Source of the DNA: CAWFGW01 sp963815495
GTDB taxonomy: Bacteria > Bacteroidota > Bacteroidia > Cytophagales > JAAEPT01
NCBI GenBank assembly: GCA_963815495.1
Contig: CAWFGW010000028.1
Span: 412,566-476,565, forward strand
Direction: 5' to 3'
Length of the DNA: 64,000 bases
The notes under the pieces were generated by a model. That model made no database searches and was not told the origin of the DNA. It worked only from the letters and a program-made list of their open reading frames with translations. A program made the translations under genes and the position numbers. This document shows, in pieces, positions 35,301 through 44,292 of the stretch (position 1 is its first letter; each line of letters opens with the position of its first letter).

Positions 35301-37404
35301 GCCTCATGTCTATAAAGTTGAGCTAGAGGATGTGGTAGATATCGATAATCTTATACAAGTGATGGATGTTCTTATTGCCTTAACTAAGGATGAAACTAAA
35401 AAGAATAAACTCATCAGCATCAAGGAAAAAATACTTGTACAAAACCGAGAGGTAATAGAAGAAGTGATGGCTAAGTTGGTAGAAAGCGATTTTTCTATAA
35501 ATAAACTGATGAAGCTATTGGTAGATGAAGTAGCGGATAAACTATCAGCAGAAGTAACAAACAAGATAGATCAAGCCATTGGCAAAATGGTAATGTTTGT
35601 AGATAAGCAAATAGATACCGTAATGGTTAAACTTTTTTTAGCACTAGACCCCACATTTGAGCAAATTTCGGCTACGATAGTCAATAAATTTGAAGACCCT
35701 AAGCGAAGAGCTACAGTTCAATCCATTATGGATACTACTATTAACGGCTTTAAATTTTCCATGCGGGAAGAAATGAGTAGAGCCTTAAAAGTAGCTGTTT
35801 ATGATAACGCAACGGGTAAAATAGTTGCTTTTATAGATAAAAACTTACGAGACCAAATAGATTTTTACATCATCTCTCAGGTACAAGCGATAGGCTATTC
35901 TATAATAGATGGTAAAACAGATGCCATAGATATAGGTACTATAGTAAAAGACGGTGGGCAGGTGCTAACACAGTTTTCAGAGACACTTGTAGAGGAATTA
36001 AAAACAACAAATGGTGAGAAAATAGTTAGTACCCTTGAAAGTGTAGGAAAAGACTTTGTACAAGGGATTAACTGGAACAATGTAGCCATAAATATGGCTA
36101 AATACATTTTAGGTAAAAGTGCAGAAGCTTTTGTTGTTGAAAAAGCACAGAAAATAGTGACAGACGGAGCTAAAGAACTCTTCAACAATGAAAATACGGG
36201 TGCGCTGGTAGGAAGTGTAGTGCAAAATGTACACCTCGATTTTAATAACCTTGGACGAAATCTTAAAAATGGAGAGATAGATAAAATAGTAAAGTTTGAC
36301 TTGTCATACATAGAAGTGAAATGCAAAACGGCAGAGTTTCACGGTGGTATTAAACTATTCAAAGACGACCCAGAGTGGGGAGATTGTTTTAAAGGCAATG
36401 TAGAAGGTTTCATTACCAAACCGGTTAAAATAGGTATGAAAGCGGTTTATATAAATGGTAAAGTCGAAGATTATAAATTTTGGTATGTTGAATTGGCGAT
36501 TCCTAGTGGTATAAACATGCCACTTGTACCAGGTATCGCGCTTGATGGAATAGGTGGTAAGGTATTTAAAAAGATGTCGTACAACTTAGAGTTGAAAGCG
36601 TTCAGACCAGATAGAGATAACAACTATGGCGCTGGTTTAGACCTTTACTGTATGGATGCTCTTGGAGGCAAACAAATGAGACTTTTTGTCAATGCAGAGC
36701 TTACCATTATGGAAGATTATTATACTATGCAAATACGTGGTCAACTCGGGGCAGCTTTTATTAAAGAACCTGAAGGGACAGATTATTCTAAGGGGGCAGC
36801 AATTTATGGGGAAGGAAAGATCACCTTTAGTAGTAAGGATAATACATTAATAGGAGATTTTTCAGTTCAGGCAAATATGAAACCTATTGTGTGTATGCAA
36901 GCCTACCTCGATTTTTATGTAAGCAAAGATTCTTTTGCTTTAAATATTGGCAGAAAAGAGCAACCTAATGTCACGAAAGTGCTGTGTTTAATACCCATAG
37001 AAAGTTATATGCAGCTAAACACACAGCAGTTTGAAATGGGTGTTATGATGCACATTAATATCGATGCTTCTAGTCCATGGATAAACATAGGTGTTGCAAA
37101 AGTAAGACCTTTTATTCGGTTTGTCTTTGATTTAGATGCCTATGTAAATGTTCAGGTTAAACCTAAACTCAAAATGCAAGAAGCCTTATTAGAACTCTAT
37201 GTTTATGCTGGTGTAGGTGCCGACTATAAAACTTTTTTTAAGAAAGGAACTTGGGAACTAGCGGCTGCAGAATTTCATGGTAAGGTGTGGTATGTCAATA
37301 CCGATACCCAATCAACTATCTCGGGTGAGGTAAAAGGGCGAGTTACTGTAATAGGTATTTCTGTTAATGCAAAGATGGGTATAAATAAAAACTTAAAGGG
37401 GTAA
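32326..37404 (+). CDS. Giant secreted scaffold-like protein, first gene of effector operon
   Basis: A 1692-aa protein of unknown function. Signal peptide: residues 1-23 (ending THAQ). Residues about 25-420 look like Ig/fibronectin-type beta domains (for example EGLYEFCVEVYDVRTGELLSVSN and FEWGPPSNALKNELFDYRI). A long beta-rich middle follows to about 990. Residues about 995-1290 are strongly alpha-helical (LIQVMDVLIALTKDETKKNK, REVIEEVMAKLVES). The C-terminal 400 residues return to beta strands (VPGIALDGIGGKVFKKMSYN). There is no T9SS sorting domain at the end. The fibronectin-like gene starts 5 bases after its stop and the effector two bases after that one, so the three form one operon. I infer a surface or periplasmic scaffold for effector delivery; this is a guess from context. 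Confidence 0.6.
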   Translation: MFHFRIFFVLLFFQLIIFKTHAQLINPVQVNSFVSPGASLYLSDYTAFNSTQWRVGLKFLDFNEGSREVSVKLIIKGSNINLATKNQVSLNNKFSLFAGELLYLEGVDLETYLRPDNLEINGSSREKLVNGRLPEGLYEFCVEVYDVRTGELLSVSNCQSVWLQLTDVPIINFPINGTLISDQLPSIINFQWQQANVKSINTIKTEYQLTIFEVLDPQILPLTALSNGQVQQVFQSDWQTSTSYVYGIADIPLRTGFRYIAYVKVRDELGRDNYKNNGFSEIIWFYYGYPENGDIQLSKPVNNYTFNQFDNQVFEWGPPSNALKNELFDYRILITEINDNQFTEQAISNNPIWHEETFLNKNANATFSYKLSKTQKVLEKGKSYAWKVVATSNGKVIAESNVNIVFGPPIIEEFYFGKELVKITSLSTSNLNELSGRGRFLYESGKYVEGSFENIRVEDIGGIFFATKGEIVADFPQPFVRELVADFQPNGKARFIATKARLSTINGFTLFGKLNWDLPLITENLVQFQSKEVWVNYSDYDVTGQLESQNEQLITLLAPFDFAIDLKENSFVSVIDDKYFVHIDGFVTGPENLKHAVGDPTSKFTFKNQNRIDYLTTGGYNKEADLRLFSGTNLYLEPKNWVADFTEEESYAGLEDAYMGIHIPTFDLRIENHKNKANSFVFDQAQKITFDNVNGNIMVASIEPNGLQSKIKVDVGYQNIASKFNTFPSFLNKVDITVVNNGVTDSKLLGEFQIPFFSSTDKFGYEIPIDYNGYAQGFLSEKFEDKVITFNKGSGEQEVTLILLRGVFDGNTKLKFECSLQWPGVNLEIPYFDNLTIWGNYNVGFGSINGSQQLQTPIEGDISGYKRATKEIGVGRDKNLYALAVVSEVDYGEDVSGPDGVPVINYYSTYKSPLINENYSFSSLNLEEDKLMTIDYTYTNNTKEEPLEINTENENAILDLAFAELEDEQEFNGTIEFDMVNGKKEYISNAATPHVYKVELEDVVDIDNLIQVMDVLIALTKDETKKNKLISIKEKILVQNREVIEEVMAKLVESDFSINKLMKLLVDEVADKLSAEVTNKIDQAIGKMVMFVDKQIDTVMVKLFLALDPTFEQISATIVNKFEDPKRRATVQSIMDTTINGFKFSMREEMSRALKVAVYDNATGKIVAFIDKNLRDQIDFYIISQVQAIGYSIIDGKTDAIDIGTIVKDGGQVLTQFSETLVEELKTTNGEKIVSTLESVGKDFVQGINWNNVAINMAKYILGKSAEAFVVEKAQKIVTDGAKELFNNENTGALVGSVVQNVHLDFNNLGRNLKNGEIDKIVKFDLSYIEVKCKTAEFHGGIKLFKDDPEWGDCFKGNVEGFITKPVKIGMKAVYINGKVEDYKFWYVELAIPSGINMPLVPGIALDGIGGKVFKKMSYNLELKAFRPDRDNNYGAGLDLYCMDALGGKQMRLFVNAELTIMEDYYTMQIRGQLGAAFIKEPEGTDYSKGAAIYGEGKITFSSKDNTLIGDFSVQANMKPIVCMQAYLDFYVSKDSFALNIGRKEQPNVTKVLCLIPIESYMQLNTQQFEMGVMMHINIDASSPWINIGVAKVRPFIRFVFDLDAYVNVQVKPKLKMQEALLELYVYAGVGADYKTFFKKGTWELAAAEFHGKVWYVNTDTQSTISGEVKGRVTVIGISVNAKMGINKNLKG

Positions 37405-37408
37405 ACTG

Positions 37409-39316
37409 ATGAAGCAGAGCCTATTATTTATTTTGATTTTTTTCGGTGTAACCACGGGTACACTACAAGCCCAGAATTTTGCCTTTAAGTACGTCCCAGA
37501 AACTAATCAATTGGGAATAAAATGGTATACCGAAAAGCTCACCTATACTAGCGGAGTAAAGTTGTATAGAAAAACAAATGAAGAGGAATGGGAACTGTTA
37601 ACTCCAACACCATTATATGCTAAGGAATATACCGTAAAAGCAGAGATACTAGAAAGAGATACTGTTTTAGCGGGAATGGTAGACTTCTTGAAAGAGGAAG
37701 GGAACACCGGAACGAGAGACCCATTTATTAATCTACAGCTTATCATGAAAAGCTTCGGCTCGCTTGAGCTATCCAACTATTTAGGAATATATTATTTAGA
37801 TCAAGAAATAGAGGTAAATAATTTTTACCAATATAAAATTACAGACGCAGTTACCGGAAAATATTTATTGATTTCTGAACGTGTACAACCCTCCAAATAC
37901 ATAAAAGTAGCACCGCCCACAGGCTTTGAAATCCAAAAAAACGGTAAATCGGTAGGGTTTAATTGGACCCCCGAAACGCTCCGTTATTTTGCGGTGGATG
38001 TATATGCCAAATACCCTAGCGAACAAGCGTTTAGCAAAAAAAACAGATTACCAATTATAGTATCTGAAGCTGAAAATACGAAATACTATTATAGTGAACC
38101 TCTAAGCAAAGAAAAAGGGACTTTTGAATATAAATTACAGGCGCTAGATTTTTGGGGCGAAACTTCTGATTTTACGGAGACCCTTAGTATACAAACTTCT
38201 AATATACCGTTAGCCATAGCTCCACAAGAGTTGCGGGTAGATACCCTTGTTAGAGAAACAGCTTATCTCTCGTGGGTGGGGTTTGATAGTGAAGAACTTG
38301 TTGGGTATAAACTGTATCATAAAACAAAAGCAGCGCACGAATGGACGTTATATACAGATAGTTTATACCGAAAAGAAACAACAAAGTTAATTATTGAAAA
38401 TCTATCCCAAGGAGACCATTATTTTGCTGTAGCGGCTATAAATACAGATGAGTTACCAAATTATTCTAACACTACCCTTGCCGTGGTAGAAGATATGAAA
38501 GCACCGGCAAAAGTAGTGGGGCTAACTAAAAACATCAATGATAGAGACTTACAACTGAGCTGGGCAGCCAATACAGAGGGGGATTTTGAATCGTACCTTG
38601 TATTTAGATCGTACAATAATGAAGACTTTTTGCTTTTAAGCGTGAAGGGACAAGTAGCTACTACCTACTCGGAAAAAATAGACCAAAGAGTAAAAACCAG
38701 TGTGTGGTATAAGGTAGCCGCCAGAGACAGCAGCTTAAACATTAGTGAATATTCTGAAGTGATAGAAGTAGTGATAGCAGACCAGTTTGCTCCCCATGTA
38801 CCCGTAATAAAAGGTATAAAAACACTGCCGGGTAATAATGAAATACGTTGGATAAAAAACATGGAAGACGATTTTGCGGGTTACCAACTACAGAGATGTG
38901 TAAAATCAGAATGTGTAAACCTTACCAACATCCTTTTGAAGGAGGCATTTTACGTAGATTCTCTTTTTAGTAGTAAAGACACGCTAGTAGCTTACCAACT
39001 AGCCGCAGTAGATTTCACAGGCAACGTAAGCCCGTTCTCTACACCATTTACGGTAAAGGTGGTTGCTAAAAAACAAGCACTAGAAAACATACAGCTACAG
39101 GTAAAACCGAAGAAAAATAACTACCTTTTAAAGTGGAACGACTTATCAGAAGGTGCTAGCGTTTTTTTAATAACAGAAAACCAAGAGGGAGAAACTAAAA
39201 CAAGAATTACTACAGATAAAAACAAATATACCCTAGAAGGCAATTACAGTAGTATTTACTTAAAGGCGTATTATAAAAACGGGCAAATAATCACTTCTAA
39301 TTACTGGCTTAAATAA
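37409..39316 (+). CDS. Secreted fibronectin type III-like repeat protein
   Basis: A 635-aa protein with a signal peptide (residues 1-22, ending LQAQ). At least four fibronectin-III-like modules are visible by the recurring pattern of a tryptophan strand and a tyrosine-rich strand: PTGFEIQKNGKSVGFNWTPE, TAYLSWVGFDSEELVGYKLY, LQLSWAANTEGDFESYLVF, NEIRWIKNMEDDFAGYQLQ, each about 95 residues apart. There is no T9SS domain; the protein ends ITSNYWLK. It lies between the giant scaffold and the effector with 4-base and 1-base gaps, so it is probably a structural partner. The last roughly 50 codons of this gene recur as decayed copies before two other genes (46085-46253 and 51812-51985). Confidence 0.65.
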   Translation: MKQSLLFILIFFGVTTGTLQAQNFAFKYVPETNQLGIKWYTEKLTYTSGVKLYRKTNEEEWELLTPTPLYAKEYTVKAEILERDTVLAGMVDFLKEEGNTGTRDPFINLQLIMKSFGSLELSNYLGIYYLDQEIEVNNFYQYKITDAVTGKYLLISERVQPSKYIKVAPPTGFEIQKNGKSVGFNWTPETLRYFAVDVYAKYPSEQAFSKKNRLPIIVSEAENTKYYYSEPLSKEKGTFEYKLQALDFWGETSDFTETLSIQTSNIPLAIAPQELRVDTLVRETAYLSWVGFDSEELVGYKLYHKTKAAHEWTLYTDSLYRKETTKLIIENLSQGDHYFAVAAINTDELPNYSNTTLAVVEDMKAPAKVVGLTKNINDRDLQLSWAANTEGDFESYLVFRSYNNEDFLLLSVKGQVATTYSEKIDQRVKTSVWYKVAARDSSLNISEYSEVIEVVIADQFAPHVPVIKGIKTLPGNNEIRWIKNMEDDFAGYQLQRCVKSECVNLTNILLKEAFYVDSLFSSKDTLVAYQLAAVDFTGNVSPFSTPFTVKVVAKKQALENIQLQVKPKKNNYLLKWNDLSEGASVFLITENQEGETKTRITTDKNKYTLEGNYSSIYLKAYYKNGQIITSNYWLK

Positions 39317-39317
39317 A

Positions 39318-42300
39318 ATGATGAAAACCCATCATACTAGTTTTTTAAAAAGTGTAGCGCAGATGCTAGCGAAGCTGCAACGGCTTAAACCCCTGCTTTT
39401 GGTGATTTTTGCACTGCTAATAAGCACGTCCTCATTTTCTCAAAACATTTATGATAACCTAGACACCACCGCAGCAGGGAGAGCTACTAGAAAACAGCAA
39501 ATAAACAGCCTTCGCAAACAGGTTTTAACCTTTATAGATGAGTTTGCAGATGAAGAGATGTTTGACAAAAGTCTGGAAACAAGAAGACTAGGAAAAAACA
39601 GAACCCTGATCGACAGCCTGGAAAGCTACTATGACCAAATAGGCATAGACTTTCTAACCCTTACGAAGCTGAACATCAACCAGTTTTGGGCCGAAGCCTT
39701 TAGTAGCCGCAAAGCCTACTCGGTAAACGGTAAAATAGACACCCTGCAATTGCTCAATAAAACAGGTAGAACCGTGCTGTTTAAACTGCAAATAGACAGC
39801 GTAAGTTCTATGAACGACTTTAAGATAAACTCTCAAGTTATTTTTGGAGAATCGTTTAAAACCTTTTTAGCAGATAAAAATATTCAAGGGCTAGAAGCCG
39901 AAATAAATAATTATTTACAACAGAACCTCAATAAACAGACCGCTAACTCGCCCGATCAGTACCGTCAACCCGTGGCAGCAACCATGAGCTGGATTTACAA
40001 ATTCTTTCTAGCAAAAATACCAACAGAGGCGCGCCAAGAACTACTCAACCAACGGGATGCGGAAGACCTCGCAGACGAAGTGTTTACACACGCCTACACC
40101 AACTTTAAAGTAGACTTTATAAACCCCACCTATGGCATAGATAGCTACAAAGCTACTTACGGAACCGCATGGGAAAACAATTACCAACACGGTTTCCTAT
40201 CAGACGGTAAAAGTTATGCCATACCCTATGTATCCCTCAACCTACAAGCAACAGATAATTTCCTGCAAGCCCATTTTACCAACACCAAAAAAGACACCCT
40301 AAAAATAAAACACCTTAGGTTTAAGAACAAAGACGGCAGCTACATCCCCCCAAACCACATAACAATAATAGATGACTACACGGTACAAATAAACCTGACA
40401 GCGATTACCAGTAAAGACTACCTGTACGCTTGTTGGGGAGAAAAGAAGTTAGGAAAAGTAAGAATACAGCCCTTCCAGCCGCTAGAAAAAAAAGTAATGC
40501 TAGTGCCAGTAGGCAAAGACCTCAACGGAGCCGAACTACAAGCAATACAAACAACGCTAGATAAGGTTTACAAACAAGCCGTTTGCAATTGGCAAGTAGA
40601 CATACAAGAGGTATACACACCAACAGAAGCCATTAACTTAACTATACCGGCAGATGAAGGGCTAAACCAGTACAGCCGGCAGATGCGGGAATTTGCTCGT
40701 ACCTATACCACCGAAAAAAACATACAACTCCGCAATACCTACCTGATATTTATAATAGACGGCTTCATAAAAGAAACAGACGGCACACCAAGCGATGAAA
40801 ACGGTTATATGCCCAGAGGCAGAGACTTGGGTTTTGTAACCCACCACAGTCTAGAACAAACAAAAGGCATCACCCTAGCCCATGAACTGGGACACGGAGC
40901 CTTTGGGCTAAAACACTCCTGGAAAGACGAAGGCCCAGCCATAGGAAAGTCAGATAACCTGATGGACTATACCGCAAATGCCACCCACCTCACCTACAAA
41001 CAGTGGAAAGCAATTCATAATCCGTTGCCTACGGTTAGTTATTTGGATGGGATTGAGGAGGGGAAGTATGATGCTGATGATGAAGTTTATCAAAAAATAC
41101 TAAACGAAATCAGGTGCGCATATGCTAGTGGAGACTCAGAATATGAATCCTCATTTTTAGGACGATTAGCGAAAATTAGACCTTTTTTAGATCAAGATAA
41201 TCTACAGCTAGGCAATCATGTTATTGAAGATATTGATATGTATTGGAAGCCTAATGTGTCTGGATATAAAATCCCTATACCTTCAAGCAGAAATGGTTTT
41301 ACTTATGTCTATAATAAAGCGTTTCCAGATTTTTATACTTTAACTCTTGGTGATGGACATGGAGGTCTAATAATAAATACTGATGAAGAACCAGCTATGA
41401 AGGATTTGATCGATTATTTATCTCCTTCTATGGCGGATATACGTGCAGAGCTACAAAGTATTCTTCCAAAACACTTAAGTCATTTACAACCAAAACAGAT
41501 AGAAGATATTCGTTCTATTGCAAATTGTGCTACACGATTAATGACTCCTGAAGACAAGTATAAACTTATTAAAGGAATACTTTCTTCCTTCAATAACATA
41601 CATGAAGATGAGGAAGATTTGATATTGGATCTCATGGCCACTACAACGGGGCAGTCTAATTCTAAAGCACTATACGACCTTATTTTAGGTGATAAGGCAT
41701 TGTTTGAAAATTTGATGACTTCTTTAGATAATATAGGTGGGAATGAAGAAAATTATGATAGGCTTGCTATAGAGCTTTTCCGTATGTTTTTGGAGGGTTA
41801 TAAAAATAATTTACCTAAGCCAACAACCAACATTAAAATTTATTTACCCCAAACCGGAAAGTCTGCCTTTTGTCAAATTTCATTACGTGTATCTAGAACG
41901 AAAAATAATTTTACAATTACAGGAAAAGACCTTGATTGGAGTGTTTATAATAAATTAAGTCCATTAGGTTACACGGCACCAGCTGGAGCTGGACAACAGA
42001 CGGCAGTAGTTCAATATGATTGTCAGGCAGCTTATAAGTCAAGGATTCCAGTTACTTTAAGTCTTTACGATTATATAGACGTTGAAGTATTTCCAAACTC
42101 AATTCTTCCATTGGAAGAAGGAAGATATAGAATGCCAGGTTTCCTTATTTATATTATAGCGAAGGGAGATCAAAACGAAGCATTAGCAAATTTATCTGAT
42201 GTAGCTTGGACAATTCTAGGAATGGTGACCCCTATAGATGAGCTTTATTTGTTAACTAAAGCTATAAAATACACCAAGACTGCAAATGTTTTTGCTTTTG

Positions 42301-43280
42301 ATGTAGCTGCGGTAAAGACAGCTGTTCTTGCTAATAAACTAGAGATACAAAAGGCAGATGATTTTGCGGAGCTTTCTAAAATTGCTTCAAGTAATGGCTT
42401 AACTTCTTCATTAGAAAAATATGTAAAGTTAGCTGATGGTTTGGCTAATGGAGTGGAAGGAGTAATAACTCAAGCTCAAAACTTACTATCAGTAACTTGG
42501 AAAAACAATATAAAAGGCTTTTTATCTGCTACTGATGCTCAGGTATTTTGGAATAACACAAGCAAAAAATTTAAACATTTAGTTGAAGAAAATTATTATT
42601 TGAAATTTGATGAGGTAACAGGTAACTTATTATTTGGTAATCACAAAACAGGTGAAATTTTAGGGTTTTATGAGGGTGTATCAAATGCTACAATTATAAA
42701 TGAAAAAGGATTAAAGGGGATTTTGGGTAAACTCAAAATATATCATGGAGTTTCAGGTTCACCTAGTTATGTAGTAGCTAATGTATCAAGTGGAGCGAGA
42801 ATAATAGCAAATCCAAATAAAACGGCTACAATAGTAGGTAATTACACTCGCTTCGGTTATAGTGCTGGTGATATGAAAACTTTAGTTGCAGATGAACTAT
42901 TAGGAAATCTAAAAACTGCTCAATTTGGTCCAAAAAAAGGAGGTTTTAATGTGTTAAATATTTCCAATGAGACAATTGCTTTACATGGAGGATTTGATAA
43001 TTTTTGGAATGTGTTTAATAAACCTTGGCTTGAGGAAGCTATTGATAGAGGGGATGATATTTGGGCTGCTTCAAATCCTATGGAATTAAACTTATTATTT
43101 AAAGATCTGTCATTAGTTCCAGTTAATTCATTAAAAACGCCTGAAAGTTTAGCCAGATATTTGGAAAATTTAAATGATCCTGCTGTTTTAAATCAAATTA
43201 CTGGCTTTGGAAAAGAAGCACAAATTTTATCTAAAAGTGGATATAAGTATGATATTACACTAAAAATGTTTGTCAAATAG
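39318..43280 (+). CDS. Polymorphic effector 1: metzincin-like N-terminal region with variable C-terminal toxin region
   Basis: A 1320-aa secreted protein. Signal peptide: residues about 1-42 (long basic start, then LLLVIFALLISTSSFSQ). The conserved part runs to residue 578 and ends with a metzincin-like site: AHELGHGAFGLKHSW (H522, E523, H526, G530, H533; spacing HExxHxxxGxxH) and a Met-turn-like NLMDY (547-551). From residue 579 the sequence differs entirely from the second effector. The variable region includes a hydrophobic helical segment (around VAWTILGMVTPIDELYLLTK) and an unrecognised C-terminal domain with NETIALHGGFDNFWNVFNKPW and EEAIDRGDDIWAAS. There is no T9SS domain. An immunity candidate starts 3 bases after the stop. 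Toxic activity is inferred from architecture only; the protease may release the C-terminal part. Confidence 0.7.
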   Translation: MMKTHHTSFLKSVAQMLAKLQRLKPLLLVIFALLISTSSFSQNIYDNLDTTAAGRATRKQQINSLRKQVLTFIDEFADEEMFDKSLETRRLGKNRTLIDSLESYYDQIGIDFLTLTKLNINQFWAEAFSSRKAYSVNGKIDTLQLLNKTGRTVLFKLQIDSVSSMNDFKINSQVIFGESFKTFLADKNIQGLEAEINNYLQQNLNKQTANSPDQYRQPVAATMSWIYKFFLAKIPTEARQELLNQRDAEDLADEVFTHAYTNFKVDFINPTYGIDSYKATYGTAWENNYQHGFLSDGKSYAIPYVSLNLQATDNFLQAHFTNTKKDTLKIKHLRFKNKDGSYIPPNHITIIDDYTVQINLTAITSKDYLYACWGEKKLGKVRIQPFQPLEKKVMLVPVGKDLNGAELQAIQTTLDKVYKQAVCNWQVDIQEVYTPTEAINLTIPADEGLNQYSRQMREFARTYTTEKNIQLRNTYLIFIIDGFIKETDGTPSDENGYMPRGRDLGFVTHHSLEQTKGITLAHELGHGAFGLKHSWKDEGPAIGKSDNLMDYTANATHLTYKQWKAIHNPLPTVSYLDGIEEGKYDADDEVYQKILNEIRCAYASGDSEYESSFLGRLAKIRPFLDQDNLQLGNHVIEDIDMYWKPNVSGYKIPIPSSRNGFTYVYNKAFPDFYTLTLGDGHGGLIINTDEEPAMKDLIDYLSPSMADIRAELQSILPKHLSHLQPKQIEDIRSIANCATRLMTPEDKYKLIKGILSSFNNIHEDEEDLILDLMATTTGQSNSKALYDLILGDKALFENLMTSLDNIGGNEENYDRLAIELFRMFLEGYKNNLPKPTTNIKIYLPQTGKSAFCQISLRVSRTKNNFTITGKDLDWSVYNKLSPLGYTAPAGAGQQTAVVQYDCQAAYKSRIPVTLSLYDYIDVEVFPNSILPLEEGRYRMPGFLIYIIAKGDQNEALANLSDVAWTILGMVTPIDELYLLTKAIKYTKTANVFAFDVAAVKTAVLANKLEIQKADDFAELSKIASSNGLTSSLEKYVKLADGLANGVEGVITQAQNLLSVTWKNNIKGFLSATDAQVFWNNTSKKFKHLVEENYYLKFDEVTGNLLFGNHKTGEILGFYEGVSNATIINEKGLKGILGKLKIYHGVSGSPSYVVANVSSGARIIANPNKTATIVGNYTRFGYSAGDMKTLVADELLGNLKTAQFGPKKGGFNVLNISNETIALHGGFDNFWNVFNKPWLEEAIDRGDDIWAASNPMELNLLFKDLSLVPVNSLKTPESLARYLENLNDPAVLNQITGFGKEAQILSKSGYKYDITLKMFVK

Positions 43281-43282
43281 AA

Positions 43283-43627
43283 ATGAATAGAATTAAACAA
43301 AAAGGATTTTATCTTTCAGAGCCATTTCATTGGGTAGACTGGCATGCAGGAGTAAAATTTGAAGGGGATAGTTATTACTTATTAAAATTTGAAAATGATA
43401 AGTGTTTTATTGACTCAATCAATAAAAAGAGTGAAATAAATATAGGTTATTTAGTATCCAAAGATAACTTTGGAAGTTATAAAATAGGTGAAAATATTAT
43501 TGAAATTAATTATAATCCTAATACTGAATTCGAAGTGAAAAAAATTTTTGCGATAGTATCTTCAGACTTATTATTAGATGATAACTTGAAAGAATATAGG
43601 TATATAGAAGATCTAGATAGCCTCTAG
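43283..43627 (+). CDS. Immunity protein candidate for effector 1
   Basis: A 114-aa soluble protein without signal peptide or known motif (MNRIKQKGFYLSEPFHWVDW..., ending YIEDLDSL). It is acidic and beta-rich. It begins 3 bases after the stop of effector 1 and is followed at once by a REP element. Small, acidic, unrelated genes placed directly after a toxin C-terminus are the usual immunity genes of polymorphic toxin loci, so position is the main evidence. No family was recognised. Confidence 0.5.
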   Translation: MNRIKQKGFYLSEPFHWVDWHAGVKFEGDSYYLLKFENDKCFIDSINKKSEINIGYLVSKDNFGSYKIGENIIEINYNPNTEFEVKKIFAIVSSDLLLDDNLKEYRYIEDLDSL

Positions 43628-43632
43628 TCCCC

Positions 43633-43659
43633 CGTTCCCGCCATGCTCTGCATGGTGGT
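43633..43659 (+). repeat. REP element, left end of the RAYT unit
   Basis: A 27-nt sequence (CGTTCCCGCCATGC then TCT then GCATGGTGGT). Internally it folds as CCATGC/GCATGG around TCT. It is the exact reverse complement of 44262-44288 on the other side of the transposase gene. ACTTAAAACCGCT lies just downstream, as beside the other REP copies. Confidence 0.85.
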
Positions 43660-43702
43660 ATAGGTATAGACAAGAAAACTTAAAACCGCTCTCTTAGTTT
43701 TT

Positions 43703-44254
43703 ATGAGTAGAAATTATAAATTTCATAATTCAGAAGGATGGTACTTTGTTAGCTTTGCTACCGTTTTTTGGATAAGTGTTTTTACAAGAAGAGTATACAA
43801 AGATTGCATCATTAAGCATTTGAAGTTATGCGTAGAAGAAAAAGGGATGATATTAGGAGCTTGGATTATTATGAGTAATCACGTACACTTAATATTTAGA
43901 GCTAAAGAAAATAATCGGCAGCGGTTATTACAAAGTTTCAAAAGTTCTACAGCTAAAGAATTGATAACGTTAATAAAAAATAATCCACAAGAAAGTAAAC
44001 GAGAACGATATGTTTGGTTTATGGAATTAGCAGCAAAAAGAAATACAACTACAAAAAATAAAATTCAGTTTTGGCAACAACATAATAAGCCAATTGAGTT
44101 GTGGAGTAATAAGGCAATTCAAAAGAATCTGGATTATTTACATAATAATCCTGTAGAGTCAGGAGAAGTTGCAGAACCACATCATTATCTTTATAGTTCG
44201 GCTGTAGATTATGCTGGTGGTAAAGAAATGTTGGATGTGTCTTTAATGCAATAA
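43703..44254 (+). CDS. REP-associated tyrosine transposase (RAYT, Y1 transposase family)
   Basis: The 183-aa protein is a HUH-type Y1 transposase of the RAYT group: a first strand with GWYFVSFATVFWISVF, the HUH pair in IIMSNHVHLIF, and a C-terminal NNPVESGEVAEPHHYLYSSAVDYAG that holds the catalytic tyrosine region. RAYTs nick single-stranded DNA at REP hairpins and are thought to spread REPs. Here the gene sits between perfect 27-nt inverted REPs, and further REP copies occur at 45968 and 51693. It lies between the immunity gene of effector 1 and an orphan toxin tip, so it may have brought or rearranged cassettes. It appears intact. Confidence 0.9.
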   Translation: MSRNYKFHNSEGWYFVSFATVFWISVFTRRVYKDCIIKHLKLCVEEKGMILGAWIIMSNHVHLIFRAKENNRQRLLQSFKSSTAKELITLIKNNPQESKRERYVWFMELAAKRNTTTKNKIQFWQQHNKPIELWSNKAIQKNLDYLHNNPVESGEVAEPHHYLYSSAVDYAGGKEMLDVSLMQ

Positions 44255-44261
44255 CTTAAAA

Positions 44262-44288
44262 ACCACCATGCAGAGCATGGCGGGAACG
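44262..44288 (-). repeat. REP element, right end of the RAYT unit
   Basis: Perfect inverted copy of 43633-43659, eight bases after the transposase stop. The orphan toxin-tip reading frame begins directly after it, so the RAYT unit seems inserted at, or to have captured, the edge of the cassette. Confidence 0.85.
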
Positions 44289-44292
44289 GAGT

